Origin: Brachypterus glaber
Lineage: Eukaryota > Arthropoda > Insecta > Coleoptera > Kateretidae
Direction of reading: 5' to 3'
Assembly (NCBI GenBank): GCA_958510825.1
Contig: OY294044.1
Location: forward strand, 101,098,893-101,162,892
DNA: 64,000 bases
The notes beneath the pieces were generated by a model. That model made no database searches and had not been told where the DNA came from. It was given only the letters and a program-made list of their open reading frames with translations. This document shows, piece by piece, positions 1-10,310 of this stretch; position 1 is the first letter of the stretch, and each line of letters starts with the position of its first letter. The translations under genes and the position numbers were made by a program.

Positions 1-199
1 TTGACAAAGTTTTAAAAAGTTTAACAAATGATTATATTAATTTTTAACTATATAAAAATCGATAACCTAATTTATTCGTTCTACAAACGTTATCAAAATC
101 GGCGTAAATGAAGGCAATTAAAGTAGTGAGTAAATGAGGGGCTCGGTAAAATAAAGAACATAAGCTACATTTTTAAATACATGTACAGGGTGATCAATA
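1..199. other. AT-rich sequence, nothing recognised
   Basis: I see no coding frame, repeat boundary or RNA gene here. It is the left flank of the foldback element that follows. Confidence 0.5.
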
Positions 200-787
200 G
201 GGTGGGTCGAAAAATGTTTTTTTTACTTGGGTGTTCGGGTAGGGCTAGAAGGCTTTTCAGGAAAATAGAATAGAATAGAAAATAAGCCTGTAAATTTTGG
301 CGATGATTGGCAATGAGGAATCAACCGGAAAATCGAAATATTCCACAGTGGGCCAGGAAAAAAAAACAGGGACAAAATTCTGAATTTTTGCATACAACTA
401 TTTTTGATACCGCTGATTTCGAGTAAAATAACGAAAAAATTAAAAAAAAATTCCGCGCCATTAGGGTGATTCAAAACATTTATTTTTTCTTCGATCTTTC
501 TAAAAATGTGTCAAATGGCCTCTTTTGAATATGTTGATATAGACCAATGTCAATAACTTAAAAATTCAAAATGGCGGAGGTTGAGTAGGGTATCAAAAAT
601 TCACAATTTTGTCACTGTTTTTTTTTCCTGACCCACTGTGGAATATTTCGATTTTCCGGTTGATTCTGGGAGATGCTTCCCATTGCCAATGACCGCCAAA
701 ATTTACAGGCTTATTTTCTAACGCATTGAGAAGCCTTCTAGCCCTACCCGAAAATCCAACTAAAAAAAAACATTTTTCGACCCACCC
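200..787. mobile_element. Foldback element with ~190-bp inverted arms
   Basis: The left arm (about 200-400) and right arm (about 590-787) are inverted copies of each other, starting GGGTGGGTCGAAAAATG and separated by a loop of about 190 bp. The arms differ by small indels, for example an extra GAATA run on the left. No transposase is present, so this is a non-autonomous foldback/MITE-like element. I could not identify a target duplication. The short open frames inside are by-products of the arms. Confidence 0.8.
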
Positions 788-879
788 ATGCCAAATTTAA
801 GAGCTAATTCTGCGTACAAAAACGTGAAAAAAAGTGCCTATAAAGGTAAATGAGGCCTAAGGGGGATAACACCCTTTAA

Positions 880-1070
880 ATTTGTACTAAAAATAAGGTT
901 TTTAGTAACTCTGGTACCCTTTAAGCTAGAGCGATAAGGTTTTTGCGTTAAACTAGTATTAAGAAGGGCAATCCGTTTACTTTAATTTGCCTCTTTAATC
1001 TATCCAGAGGCGTGCCTAGAAGGACAAAATATGTAAGGCTTAAAACATTTTTGCCCCAAATTTTTATGTC
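880..1070 (+). repeat. Dispersed repeat, copy 1 (partner at 12361-12566)
   Basis: The segment from TTTGTACTAAAAATAAGG to the GCCCCAAA block recurs in the same orientation at 12361-12566, with point changes and small indels. Both contain the block CTATCCAGAGGCGT. This is a dispersed repeat of unknown class. Confidence 0.7.
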
Positions 1071-1137
1071 TTTTTTTCTAAAAAATATAGATTCCTTGAG
1101 TGAAAATACATAAAAAATGTAATATACTGTAACACTG

Positions 1138-1345
1138 TACACTGATAAAAATGATTTATTTGGATATGGCCAATTAAATTATTTGGTTGTGAGTAACAAA
1201 TTTTACTTAAGTCAAATAAATACTTAGTTCATGTAAACAAATATTTTAATTTCAAGATAATTTTCTAATGGGAACAAAATAGTCTATTTGACAGAAATAA
1301 AATTTATTTGTCACAACCAAATAATTCAACTCTTTTATCAGTGTA
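1138..1345. mobile_element. TA-flanked MITE (mariner-like)
   Basis: A 204-bp unit lies between two TA dinucleotides. The ends are CACTGATAAAA and its inverse, and the subterminal block AATTATTTGGTTGTGA is also inverted. TA target duplication with short terminal inverted repeats is typical of MITEs mobilised by Tc1/mariner transposases. The coordinates include the flanking TAs. There is no coding capacity. Confidence 0.85.
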
Positions 1346-1780
1346 TGGCCAACCGTTAAAAAAAAATTCAATTAAGAGGAAGTAACATTTTGTGCCACTT
1401 TTTTTGTTTCGGTGAAGAATACTTTTTTGCTTACTTTTAAATGAAAAATCGCCCAGCGGCATTAAAATTTTATTGGTGCTTTTTTTGTTCCCATTTCAAT
1501 ATGTCCATCTTCGAAGGGCCGTAGCTTCCTTAGGTAGTAGAATTATTCTGAGGTCATATTCGGTCTCAGCGTGTTGCCTAGTGTAATTATTTAAGCTTTT
1601 TTTTGTTTAGTTTTCCTTTTTATGCTATATTAATTAAGCGAGTTATCAATAAAAAATATGGTTTGTGTTCCTTTTTGCCTCTCCATGGTTTTCGTTTTAC
1701 ATTTATCATATATTTTTTTTTCAGAATTTTATCTCATAGTTTTGGAAATAGAGAAGGAAATGAAACCTTTTTTAAAAAAT
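1346..1780. other. AT-rich sequence, nothing recognised
   Basis: No repeat partner or coding signal was found. The block CATTAAAATTTTATTGG near 1460 recurs near 12585, so part of this may extend the repeat at 880-1070. Confidence 0.4.
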
Positions 1781-1784
1781 CCTT

Positions 1785-1995
1785 GGTAATAATGTATGCA
1801 AAAATAAATATTCATTGTTGGTGGTGTCGAATCGGACAGACGGACGGACATTTCAAAAACAAAGTTGCTTATTTTTTCATGAAACAAATTTGTATCCAAG
1901 AATTTCTTGTCCAGGACGATTTTTGAATATTTTGGAAATATCAAAACTACCGTATAATATTATTCTAGCGCAGGCGCTGTGAATAATATAATAAT
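1785..1995 (+). repeat. GACGGACGG repeat family, copy 1
   Basis: A block running from a GACGGACGGAC motif through TTATTTTTTCATGAAAC to AGCGCAGGCGCTGTGAATAA is shared with 27165-27490 (same strand) and in part with 59860-60030 and 60900-61195. The reverse complement is in 8155-8400. It looks like the 3' half of a dispersed transposon family. No open frame is conserved between copies. Confidence 0.7.
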
Positions 1996-2037
1996 AAATG
2001 TGGCCGAGAATGTCGCTTATCAGTAGTAATATCATAA

Positions 2038-2210
2038 GTGCATGTTGAATTATAGATAATTTTTTTACTGTATTAAAATAAAAAACAATTTCCTTAAGCA
2101 AAATGTTTTTCTATATACAGATAATTTTTTTACTGTATTAAAAAACAATTTCCTTAAGCAAAATGTTTTTCTATATACAGTAAAAAAATTATGTATAATT
2201 CAACATGCAC
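2038..2210. repeat. Inverted repeat with internal tandem duplication
   Basis: The two ends (GTGCATGTTGAATTATA and inverse) form a palindrome of 173 bp. Inside, a unit of about 60 bp starting ATAATTTTTTTACTGTATTA occurs twice in tandem. It is probably a small MITE. Confidence 0.7.
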
Positions 2211-2631
2211 GAATGCTATTTTAAAAGAGTATTTCACAAAAAAAATAAGAAAGTATATAATTTTACCATGTTTAATGTTGTTTCATATTTAAATTAAAAA
2301 TTTAAGAACTAAACAACAATATTACTTTACAACTAAAATTAAAATTTTAAATCTCAAATTTGCCGCGCTTTTTGAAAGCATGATGTTCGCTTGTTCTCGA
2401 ATTTTGCCAAGTCTAAACTTAGCTTGAGGGATATTTTATGCTTGAGATTATTCCAATAAAATAGTTGTTGTCATATATTTTAGCATTTAAATAAAAATCA
2501 TTGCTGTTTTTGTTTAAAATTTTTAGTTTTCAACTGAAAAGAAATAAAATAACGGTTTTTTCTACCCGTAAAAAAACAATTTGCTATCGGTTTATAATAA
2601 AGTTTGACAACGCTGTACTGGTACCAGCGCA
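2211..2631. other. AT-rich sequence, nothing recognised
   Basis: No gene, RNA or repeat partner was recognised. Confidence 0.4.
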
Positions 2632-2885
2632 GTCATTTGACTAGCCCCCAATTATAGCTACCCTCACCGAGATTGTTTTGGTTTTTTGTTTGGTGTTTTT
2701 TTTTTTATGGCGGGGCGTGATTTACTTTAGCGTTGGTTAACGTTGGTTTTATGCCTGTTTTTTTTTTCTTTTTTGTAAAAAATTGGTTTTGATTTAGAAT
2801 AATATATTGAAAAACGGTTAGTCCTCTACTACGCATGTGCAGTTCGGGTGCGGGTAGCTAAAACTAGGCGCTCCTGTCATTTGAT
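2632..2885. repeat. Small foldback repeat with ~40-bp arms
   Basis: The left arm (2632-2672) and right arm (2844-2885) are imperfect inverted copies containing TAGCTACCC. The loop is T-rich. It is likely a non-autonomous DNA element. Confidence 0.55.
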
Positions 2886-3842
2886 GTTTTGATCATTTAA
2901 AAGAAGTAAATTATTTACTTCTTTACTGTAAATATATTTTCGATAAATAAGTGTTTAAATTAGTTTTGAGTGGCCTGTTTTTAATACCAAGATTCGATTA
3001 AATAAATTAAAATTTATGAATATCAGTGATTTAAAGCTTTTAAGATGGAAAGTGCATAAAATATAATATATTATCTGAAATTAATTAGGGTTTATACCTA
3101 CTTAGTATGTTTTGGTAATAAAATAAGCATTTATTTTGCTTATCAATAAAAATAAATCAACTAAAGGTAAGCTTCACAAATTAAAAACACATTTTGCAAA
3201 AATATAACATTTATTAAGATGTCATTAACTGTCAGTTTCTTGTTTTTATAGTAACCAAGTAATAATTGCACGTGCAAAACTTATCAGATTCATTTTGATC
3301 TGATTGGTCAAGAAACTAAAAATGTAAGGTTTTGATTGGCCTATATATTGTTTGTGAAACAATTTCAATTGATTGTACTTTTAAATATAATTAAATTCTT
3401 TGATAATTTTACTTATTTAGGTCAATATTCGCGATAAAAATATCATGAATTTGTGTTAATATTTTTATTTATCGTAATTTTTAATGCATACTGTTTCAAG
3501 AAGTTTTAATTAAACCTGTGTTTATATTGGCTAATTTATAAAAATTCAAATCAAAACTGAAAATATATAATAAAAGCCTTTATTAAATTTGTATTAGAGC
3601 AATTTAAAAATGAAACATGGTCGATAATATCCATAATACTGATTAATGTTTATAAAAACTCTAAAATCAAAAATTAAATAAAGCTCAAATAAAAATTAGG
3701 AAAGACTGAAATAGTTAAATAAAAAATCCATTAAACAAATTTAAATTTAAATGAAACTAGTACAATAAATGACAATATTAATAATAATAATGGTAATAAT
3801 AACACTGCTCAACATTCAAAAATTTGCCGACACCATTTTACA
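2886..3842. other. AT-rich sequence, nothing recognised
   Basis: Almost 1 kb of very AT-rich sequence with no open frame, repeat partner or boundary that I can support. Confidence 0.4.
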
Positions 3843-4150
3843 TAGTTGCATCTGGCTATATTTGATGCTCTGATTTCCGAACCTTTTTTTGTTTTTCTCG
3901 ATCAGCTCGTTTTTTTTTCTGAGATATAACGCACAGTGGTTTTTTTTCTTATAGTTGTAGTAAAAAAAATAATTAAGGTTCAATTAATTTTCTTGCCAAA
4001 AAAAGCAGATTTCAAATATCTTTATTCGTTTGTTTTTTTATAGGCTATTAAATTCAAAAAATTAGAATTTTTCGTATTTTTTCGCTATATTTTCATGAAA
4101 ATTTTATATAAATACTAAAGATATGGCTCTGATTTTTATAGGCAACACTA

Positions 4151-4467
4151 ACACACATGTGAGATTTGTAAAAATAAAAAAAGTTTAAGATTTTATTCAA
4201 TGACGGAGATTTTACAGGGAGTTATTGAAAGCAGAACAACAATATTTTGAATTATTTAATGTTATTTTAATGTTGTAAAGGAAGGAGAAAAAGTTTTTAA
4301 TTTTTCGTTTTCACTTTTTCATAATAAATTTAATTTATTGTGTTGCTCTCCAAAAAATAAATAAAATATTTCAAAATTTTTGTTTTTTTTTCGATAACCC
4401 CGATAAAATCTCCGACATTGAATTAAATCTAAAACTTTTTTTATTTTTACAAACCGCACATTTGTGT
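4151..4467. mobile_element. Inner foldback element with ~65-bp arms
   Basis: The left arm starts ACACACATGTG and shares TTTGTAAAAATAAAAAAAG with the inverse of the right arm, which ends at CACATTTGTGT. The inverted GATTTTAC/TAAAATC blocks extend the pairing. Boundaries are accurate to a few bases only. Confidence 0.7.
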
Positions 4468-4511
4468 AGTATTGCGTATACAAATTCGAGTCCTTTCTTT
4501 AGTATTTATTA

Positions 4512-5195
4512 GGGTGCTTTTTTTTTCGACTATTTTTTTTTTCGGTCCCATCACGTAATTTTGTTGGAAGTACCCTAAAAAAAATTCCCTCAAAATTTTA
4601 GCCCTTAATATTAATATTAAGTAGTGGACCAAGGCATGTAAAGATTTCCCATTGAAAATACACGTAAACTTTGATTTTTTTTCTTTAAATTTCTATAGCT
4701 TAGCGGCATTTTATGGCATCGCTTCGACCATAGACAGGTATTTCTCAAAATTGAATGCTCTACAAAAGTGCCCATTGCGGATAATCATAACTCGTACTGG
4801 TGAGGTAGTTTGGGCCACCAAACCCAATTTTTACATAAAATTTACGTTTTTCTGTCCTTATCTCGTAATTGACAAGAGCTACAAAAAATATTCACCAAAC
4901 TACCTCACCAGTACGAGTTATGATTATGCCGCAATGGGAACTTTTGTAGAGCATTTAATTTTGAGAAATACCTGTCTATGGTCTAAGCGATGCCAAAAAA
5001 TGCCGCTAAGCTATAGAAATTTAAAGAAAAAAAATAAAGTTTACGTGTATTTTCAATGGGAAATCTTTACATGCCTTGGTCCACTACTTAATATTAATAT
5101 TAAGGGCTAAAATTTTAAGGGAATTTTTTTTAGGGTACTTCCAACAAAATTTCGTGATGGGACCGAAAAAAAAATAGTCGAAAAAAAAAGCACCC
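4512..5195. mobile_element. Long near-perfect palindrome, TA-flanked
   Basis: The arms of about 300 bp (4512-4812 and 4892-5195) are almost exact inverse copies around a loop of about 80 bp. The ends are GGGTGC and GCACCC, with TA on both sides (4510-4511, 5196-5197). The arms differ at only a handful of positions, far fewer than in most other foldbacks in the window. Open frames on either strand come from the palindrome and have no recognisable product. Confidence 0.85.
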
Positions 5196-5637
5196 TAGTA
5201 TTTATATACAATTTTTATCGAAATATATCGAAAAAATGGGAAAAAATCTAATTTTTTGAATTTAGAAACCTATTACAAACAAACGAATTAAGATATTTTA
5301 AATCCGCTTTTTTTTGGCTTAGAGCCCCACTAATAGAGAATCAATCCATGGCAAAAAAAAAAATAATTAGACTTAAATTATTTTTTTTACTATAGGCAAA
5401 AAAACAACTGTGTGCTATATCTCAAAAAAACGAGCTGATCAAGAAAAATGGAAAAAGGGTCCGAAATTGGCGCATCAAATATAGCCAGAGGCAACTAAAA
5501 GCTCCCGGACAAATAAAAGAAAATCTTTTTTTGTAGAGCAGTGTAATTTATTGTTGCCCAACAGTACAAACTTAACAGAATATTCAAATATAATAATTAA
5601 TTATAATTAAATTATAAAACTAATAATAATAATATTA

Positions 5638-6330
5638 TAGAATAGAATAGAATAGAATAAGAATAGAATAAGATTTTATTGGTGTTTTACAGATAGTTTA
5701 CACAAGTCATAGTTACAATTAGATTAAAAAATAGTTACGCGCACTATACATGAACCTATATATGTATTACAAATAAGTTCGAATTTTGCACAATTTAGGC
5801 TTAAAGTAGATTTAAATATTAAAGACAAAGACAAAGACAAATCAAGCCAACAGACCTGAGAACGTTCTAGTCACCTTTGAGGAGTCCCACCTCTTTTTAA
5901 ATTCCTCATGGCTATATAAAGCTTTTTCTAGTAGAAATTTTTTTATTTTGATTTTAAACTTTTCGTAAGATAAAATTTTTATGCTTTCTGGTAGCGAATT
6001 ATAGTAGGTAATCCCATAATAATTTGTGCCATTACGGCTTGACGTTAGTCTCATAAAGTTTATTTTAATGTTATTTTTCTTGCTTGTATGATAGTCATGA
6101 GTACTTAGGTTTGTTACATAATTTTGATAATTTTTATATATGTATGTTAAGCACAAGTAGATATACAGAGAAGGTAAGGTAAGTATTTTATATTCGATAA
6201 ATTTGTTTTTTACGTCATCCCGATAACCTAGCTGAGAAATTATACGTAATACCTTTCTTTGTAACCCGAATATTCTTGTTGCATTGCATGCGTGTCCCCA
6301 GCACACCAGACCATAGGACAGCTGAGAAGC
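5638..6330 (-). pseudogene. LINE 3' end: reverse-transcriptase C-terminal region and tail
   Basis: Read on the minus strand, the open frame ending at 5842 encodes the C-terminal part of a non-LTR retrotransposon polyprotein. Landmarks are LSYGLVCWGH, RIFGLQRKVLRI, YRDDVK and ILTLPSLYIY, followed by a tail with YNSLPESIK. This order matches the region after the reverse transcriptase in Jockey/CR1-type LINEs. Downstream lie an AATAAA signal and a TTCTA-repeat tail (5638-5675), so this is the true 3' end. The catalytic RT motifs are absent: the element is 5'-truncated and also interrupted at 6331 by a DNA transposon. A related copy lies at 45125-46180. Confidence 0.8.
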
Positions 6331-6332
6331 TA

Positions 6333-7450
6333 CCCTGATAACACACTTCATCCTAAGAAGGTTTTTTAATCGTTCCCTTGAAAAGGTTCTTAGCATAATG
6401 CTGTAAACATGCTAACATGTTCTTAAAAGGTGCACTGCTTTAGTAGCATAAGTGCTTCTACTCTAAACATTCTTAGCATGATTAGAGTATTTTCCTAAGA
6501 ATATTCCAAACACATATTCTTAAAATATTCTAATGGGAATATTTTTAGAATAATGCTATAGTGTACATGCTAAGCATGATTAGAGTATTTTGCTAAGAAT
6601 ATGCTCAAATACATATTCTTAAAATATTCTAATGGGAATGTTTTTAGAATAGTAATATGGCGTTATATTATTTTAATTTTATTAGGTTAGAATTACAAAT
6701 ATTCTTAAAATTGTAGTTAATAACATAAGTTTTACCGTAGTAGTAGTAGAAATGGATGTATTTTTAGACATAAAGTCATTATTATATAGTTTTAGACAAA
6801 AAATTAAAATTATTATTTTTTGAAATGATAATTATTTACTATTTTTTTCTCTAAACATTGGATTTTTGTGTGGCGCATGATTTTTATGTTTGGTACAAAG
6901 TTTACTTTCACAGTAAAACTGCATATCCCATATGAATCTTACCTGATGGATGCTATATCTAAAGATTTTTATATACTTTAATTATTAGGTTTATCACAAA
7001 GATGTAAAAATTTTCGCCATGTCCAAATTTATGATATCACTCCATAAAAAGGATAGAGTATTATAAAATAAAATTGAAAGAAAGAGAAAAACTACATTTG
7101 CAGAACTCTGAAACGCCTACCTACTTTGTTTGCGCATGCGCAATATTCAATATTATTACTTAAATGCATCAAATTAGAATATTTTTAGAAGCATGCTAAG
7201 AATATTCTTAAAAGTACATGTACCTACTTCTAAGAACATTCTTAACATGCTTCTTAAAACATTCTTATTTGATACAGAAGCTTATAAGAAGCTTCTTAGG
7301 GACTTCCAGCACGATTTAAACGGTATCCTTTGCATTTCTTTAATCGTTTTTAGAATATCCTGAGCAAAATAGACATGCTTCTAAGAAGCATGCTGTACTT
7401 CCGGCTATTTATTTTAAGAATATTCTTAGAAGGTTTTGGTGCTATCAGGG
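6333..7450. mobile_element. TA-flanked DNA element inserted in the LINE
   Basis: The terminal inverted repeats start CCCTGATA and share the block CCTAAGAAGG / CTTCTAAGAA. TA lies outside both ends (6331-6332, 7451-7452). The interior is non-coding and full of variants of AAGAATATTCTTA, including a unit of about 100 bp repeated at 6468 and 6566. Removing the element and one TA rejoins the LINE reading frame as AYHSL-I-ASQLSYGL, which fixes the boundaries independently. Confidence 0.88.
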
Positions 7451-7452
7451 TA

Positions 7453-7505
7453 TCAGCGAGTGGTAAGCTGTGAGTAATACTTTATCATTTACGTTGCCTT
7501 TAATT
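7453..7505 (-). pseudogene. LINE upstream fragment split off by the insertion
   Basis: The minus-strand translation reads KGNVNDKVLLTAYHSL, the segment that normally precedes the LSYGLVCWG motif of the LINE at 5638-6330. Beyond about 7505 the coding match stops, which marks the 5' truncation point of this LINE copy. Confidence 0.7.
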
Positions 7506-7665
7506 AGTTACACTTTAAATAAAATCAATATTCATGACAATATTGATCAAATTTAATATTTATTCTATAAAAACCAAGAAAAATAATAAGGACAAAAAAA
7601 TTTAATTTTAAACAAAATTATAAAAATATTTATTTATTATTCCATCAATCTATTTTCTAATCATC

Positions 7666-8854
7666 GCACTATGGAACGAACGGGGCCATAGGTTGGACAT
7701 CGGGTAAAAAACAAAAATTCAAAAATAGGGGTTTAAATTTGGTTTTAATATATTTAATCATATTATACATTGAGTGCAGGCAAAATTTTCATGTATAATT
7801 AAGGTTAACCAGAAAAATTAGCGCTTATATAGATGTCTAAATTATGCCTACTAAAATTTGTAGTCTTTTTTTTTTTCTCATCATACAATATAATCTTTTC
7901 CTATTAATTGCGTAATAATAACAACATTAAAGTGTATTATATAAAAAAATAAAATATTATGTACATCTCCTATTTTTTGTTTTATCGATTTTTTTTTAAT
8001 TTTCCGACATTTAAATGTTTTTCGTTAAAGTCCCGCAAAGTCCCGCACATTTGTTATTACTACAATATAGTGGACTAAGTAAGGAAAAAAATGATGTAGA
8101 GATCAGACCCCAGAACCCCTTTAATTTAAATTTTGCTGTTAATAAACAACTAAAAAAAAATACTTTTTACATAGACTTTTACAGATATTCTTTGTGGTGG
8201 ATAAATTTATTGGGAAATTACGTTATTATACTATTCACAGCCCGTAAGCGTCTGTTCATCCGCCCGTCTGTCCGTGCCATGTCACTTTTTTGTGGACAAG
8301 ATAACTCAATAACGAATAATCCGATCGACTCAAAATTTTCAGGAAAAATCAAGTTCTATAAGGGGATGATCCCTATTGTTTTTTTTAATAATCCCCTCGA
8401 TTTTTTTTGAATTTTTTTTTTCGTAAAAATGTTTTTTTTGAAAAAATAATTTTTTTTTTAATTTTTTTTTTTGAAATTTTTCGACAATTTTTTCATACAC
8501 AATACTTGGCTAAATGTTTTACTTTTTCTCGAAAAAGCCAAATTTATTAGCTAAAATTATAATTTTACAAGTTACACACATATTGCAGATTTTTTCCAAA
8601 CCGTATTAAATACATAGATAAATATCTTTTTTGTACACTAAATGGCAATTAACCATATAAAAGAAAAATACATTTATTTTTTTTTAAGTTTTCCAGATTT
8701 TCCAGATTTCCCGATTTTTTCCCAAAAACGAAACCTAGTTAAAATGCTTTGTCGTACCTAAAAATGGCTGCATACCAAATTTTATCAAAATCCCAGTTAT
8801 CGTTTTCAAGAAAAGTATGATGTCCGGCTTACGGCCCGGTTCGTCCTATAGTGC
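7666..8854. mobile_element. DNA transposon with 36-bp TIRs (CACTAT-type ends)
   Basis: The left end (7666-7703) and right end (8817-8854) are inverted copies over about 36 bp, consensus start GCACTATRGRACGAAC. ATC flanks both sides (7663-7665, 8855-8857), consistent with a 3-bp target duplication. If the first G is not part of the element, the ends read CACTA, as in CACTA/EnSpm elements, but the duplication then fails. The interior contains a reverse copy of the GACGGACGG family (about 8155-8400) and no transposase. Confidence 0.75.
8155..8400 (-). repeat. GACGGACGG repeat family, copy 2 (inverted)
   Basis: Read on the minus strand, this matches 60945-61195 (AGGGATC...CCCC block, CGATCGGATTATTCGTT, then GACGGACGG) and the GCGCTGTGAATA end of 1785-1995. 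It lies inside the CACTAT-type element. Confidence 0.65.
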
Positions 8855-8932
8855 ATCGTACAGAAAGATATTGGTAGACTGAAAGTTTCGAGCTGCTGGC
8901 CCTCTTCAATACAAATATCACTCTGTACGATG
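8854..8932. repeat. 79-bp hairpin repeat, copy 1 (partner near 63730)
   Basis: The ends CATCGTACAG and CTGTACGATG are exact inverses, and the internal blocks ATATTGGTAGACTG and GCTGGCCCTC are shared with 63730-63815. It is a short palindromic dispersed repeat. Its left end coincides with the right end of the preceding transposon. Confidence 0.7.
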
Positions 8933-8938
8933 TTTCAT

Positions 8939-9145
8939 AATAGTATATTATTCAATGAGCGTATAATAATTGCTATTAATCAATGAGGGTGAATTTTGGG
9001 ACACGAGCCGAAAGACTAGTGACCTAATTACCCGAAGCTATTATACGCGAGTAGAATACTATACTTTATCCATGGTCGTTTTAAATTTTAAATGATTTAT
9101 TTTTACAGACCCGTGATTAATAGGCCTATTAATCACGGCCGTGGA
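8939..9145 (-). repeat. Hairpin repeat with AATATACTATT terminus (copy 1)
   Basis: This matches the reverse complement of 34494-34694 over its whole length: the AATATACTATT end, a TCAATGAG block, CCGA...GTG, TACTTTATCCA and the terminal palindrome. In this copy the palindrome at 9111-9138 is perfect (14 + 14 bases, centre AGGCCT). It is a non-coding, hairpin-forming dispersed element. Confidence 0.75.
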
Positions 9146-9638
9146 TAAAAAAGATTTAATAAAAACTTAAATCAGAGTATTGTCAGGAGTCCTGACTCCG
9201 AATTTTACAAAAGTTTTAATTAAAGCTATAGGGCAGTAGGTACTCTGCTAAATTCTAAATAAAAACTCTTATTCTGCCTTCCTGATCATGAAGGTTGTAT
9301 CATTATTTTTGTTTTTAGAAAATTTTATTAGGAACGTCTATATCGCAAATATAACATTATTTCTAAGTGAATAAATATCTAAAAATGTAAGAACGACTTT
9401 TTTTTTGTTCAAGTTAAAGTAAGGAGGAAAACTCAAATTGTCATATACGAACTTCTTGCTTAGACCGGTGGTATTGTTGAATTTAAATTTTAAATGATTA
9501 CCATTTAAAATTATACTATTTTAGTGTTGAGCAACCTCCCCCCCCCCAAAAAAAATCAGAGTTCATTCTAAATAAATTTAAAATTTTTAATCACACAGTT
9601 TAATAGTTTAAAAGTTTAAGTGGAATCTAAAATTCATA
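9146..9638. other. AT-rich sequence, nothing recognised
   Basis: No gene or repeat partner was seen. A run of C then A near 9538-9555 is low complexity. Confidence 0.4.
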
Positions 9639-9646
9639 CCTCCATT

Positions 9647-9867
9647 CAGGGCCATAGCAAAAAAGATTTTGTGGGGGGGGGAGAAGATCAAAAATTACAA
9701 CTTTTTTTACCTTAAAAATACAACTTTTTTTCTCCAGAAAAAACTTAATGACTAAAAAGAAGGTCCTTATCTCCATAAAATAAATATAAAACCTTTGTTT
9801 TGGATAAATGAAATATACAACTTTTCGAGATGGGTGGGGGGGCGCTCCCCCCATAGCTAAGGCCCTG
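9647..9867. mobile_element. hAT-type MITE, 8-bp target duplication CCTCCATT
   Basis: The ends are CAGGGCC and GGCCCTG, with inverted ATAGC/GCTA next to them. CCTCCATT is directly repeated at 9639-9646 and 9868-9875. The 8-bp duplication and CAGGG-type terminus are the signature of hAT-superfamily MITEs. The 221-bp interior has no coding capacity. The minus-strand frame running across it is accidental. Confidence 0.9.
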
Positions 9868-9875
9868 CCTCCATT

Positions 9876-10310
9876 TCCTTGTATAGGTACATCGGAAGTA
9901 GTTAAAATTAACCACATTTTTAAAATTATTTAACTACCAAAAGGTTATGGCTCAGCATATAAATTAGGTTCTCGTTTTTACTACACCTAGGTAAAAGTAA
10001 CAATAGTAACAATAATTGTTAAGACCTATTCTAAATTAATAAGCAATTTGAAATATACCTTTCATTATATTCGGACTTATATGATTAATGTAATCTAATT
10101 ATTCATATGATTTATAAGGTCATAAATTATATGCATTTTTATTTTTAAATTTATAATATATAGATGAAGTAGAAGCCATATATTTTAGAAATTTGAAGAA
10201 TGTAAACCATTAATTGGAATTACAGATATACTTGGGGCCTATCTACAATTAAGTAATGCATATTTTAGCTATTAAAAGCTACTAAAATTATGTAGTTTCA
10301 AGTCAATAAG
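9876..10310. other. AT-rich sequence, nothing recognised
   Basis: No coding match was seen upstream of the LINE fragment, and no repeat boundary. Confidence 0.4.

Larger units (their letters stand above)
3845..5495. mobile_element. Outer foldback element of a three-level nest
   Basis: The terminal inverted repeats begin GTTGCATCTGGCTATATT on the left. They are matched inverted at the right end (5470-5495), and TA lies immediately outside each (3843-3844, 5496-5497). Arms run about 3845-4130 and 5205-5495. The centre is occupied by two further inverted-repeat elements at about 4151-4467 and 4512-5195. No transposase is encoded. Confidence 0.8.

Noticed and set aside
1603..1926. 107-codon open frame
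   Set aside because: It overlaps the GACGGACGG repeat. The other copies of that repeat do not keep the frame.
4652..5110. 152-codon plus-strand open frame
   Set aside because: It spans the arms and loop of a near-perfect palindrome and has no recognisable domain. It is a by-product of the inverted structure.
5842..6396. Start codon at 6396 for the LINE frame
   Set aside because: The first ~20 codons from 6396 lie in the inserted DNA element. LINE coding sequence begins only at about 6330.
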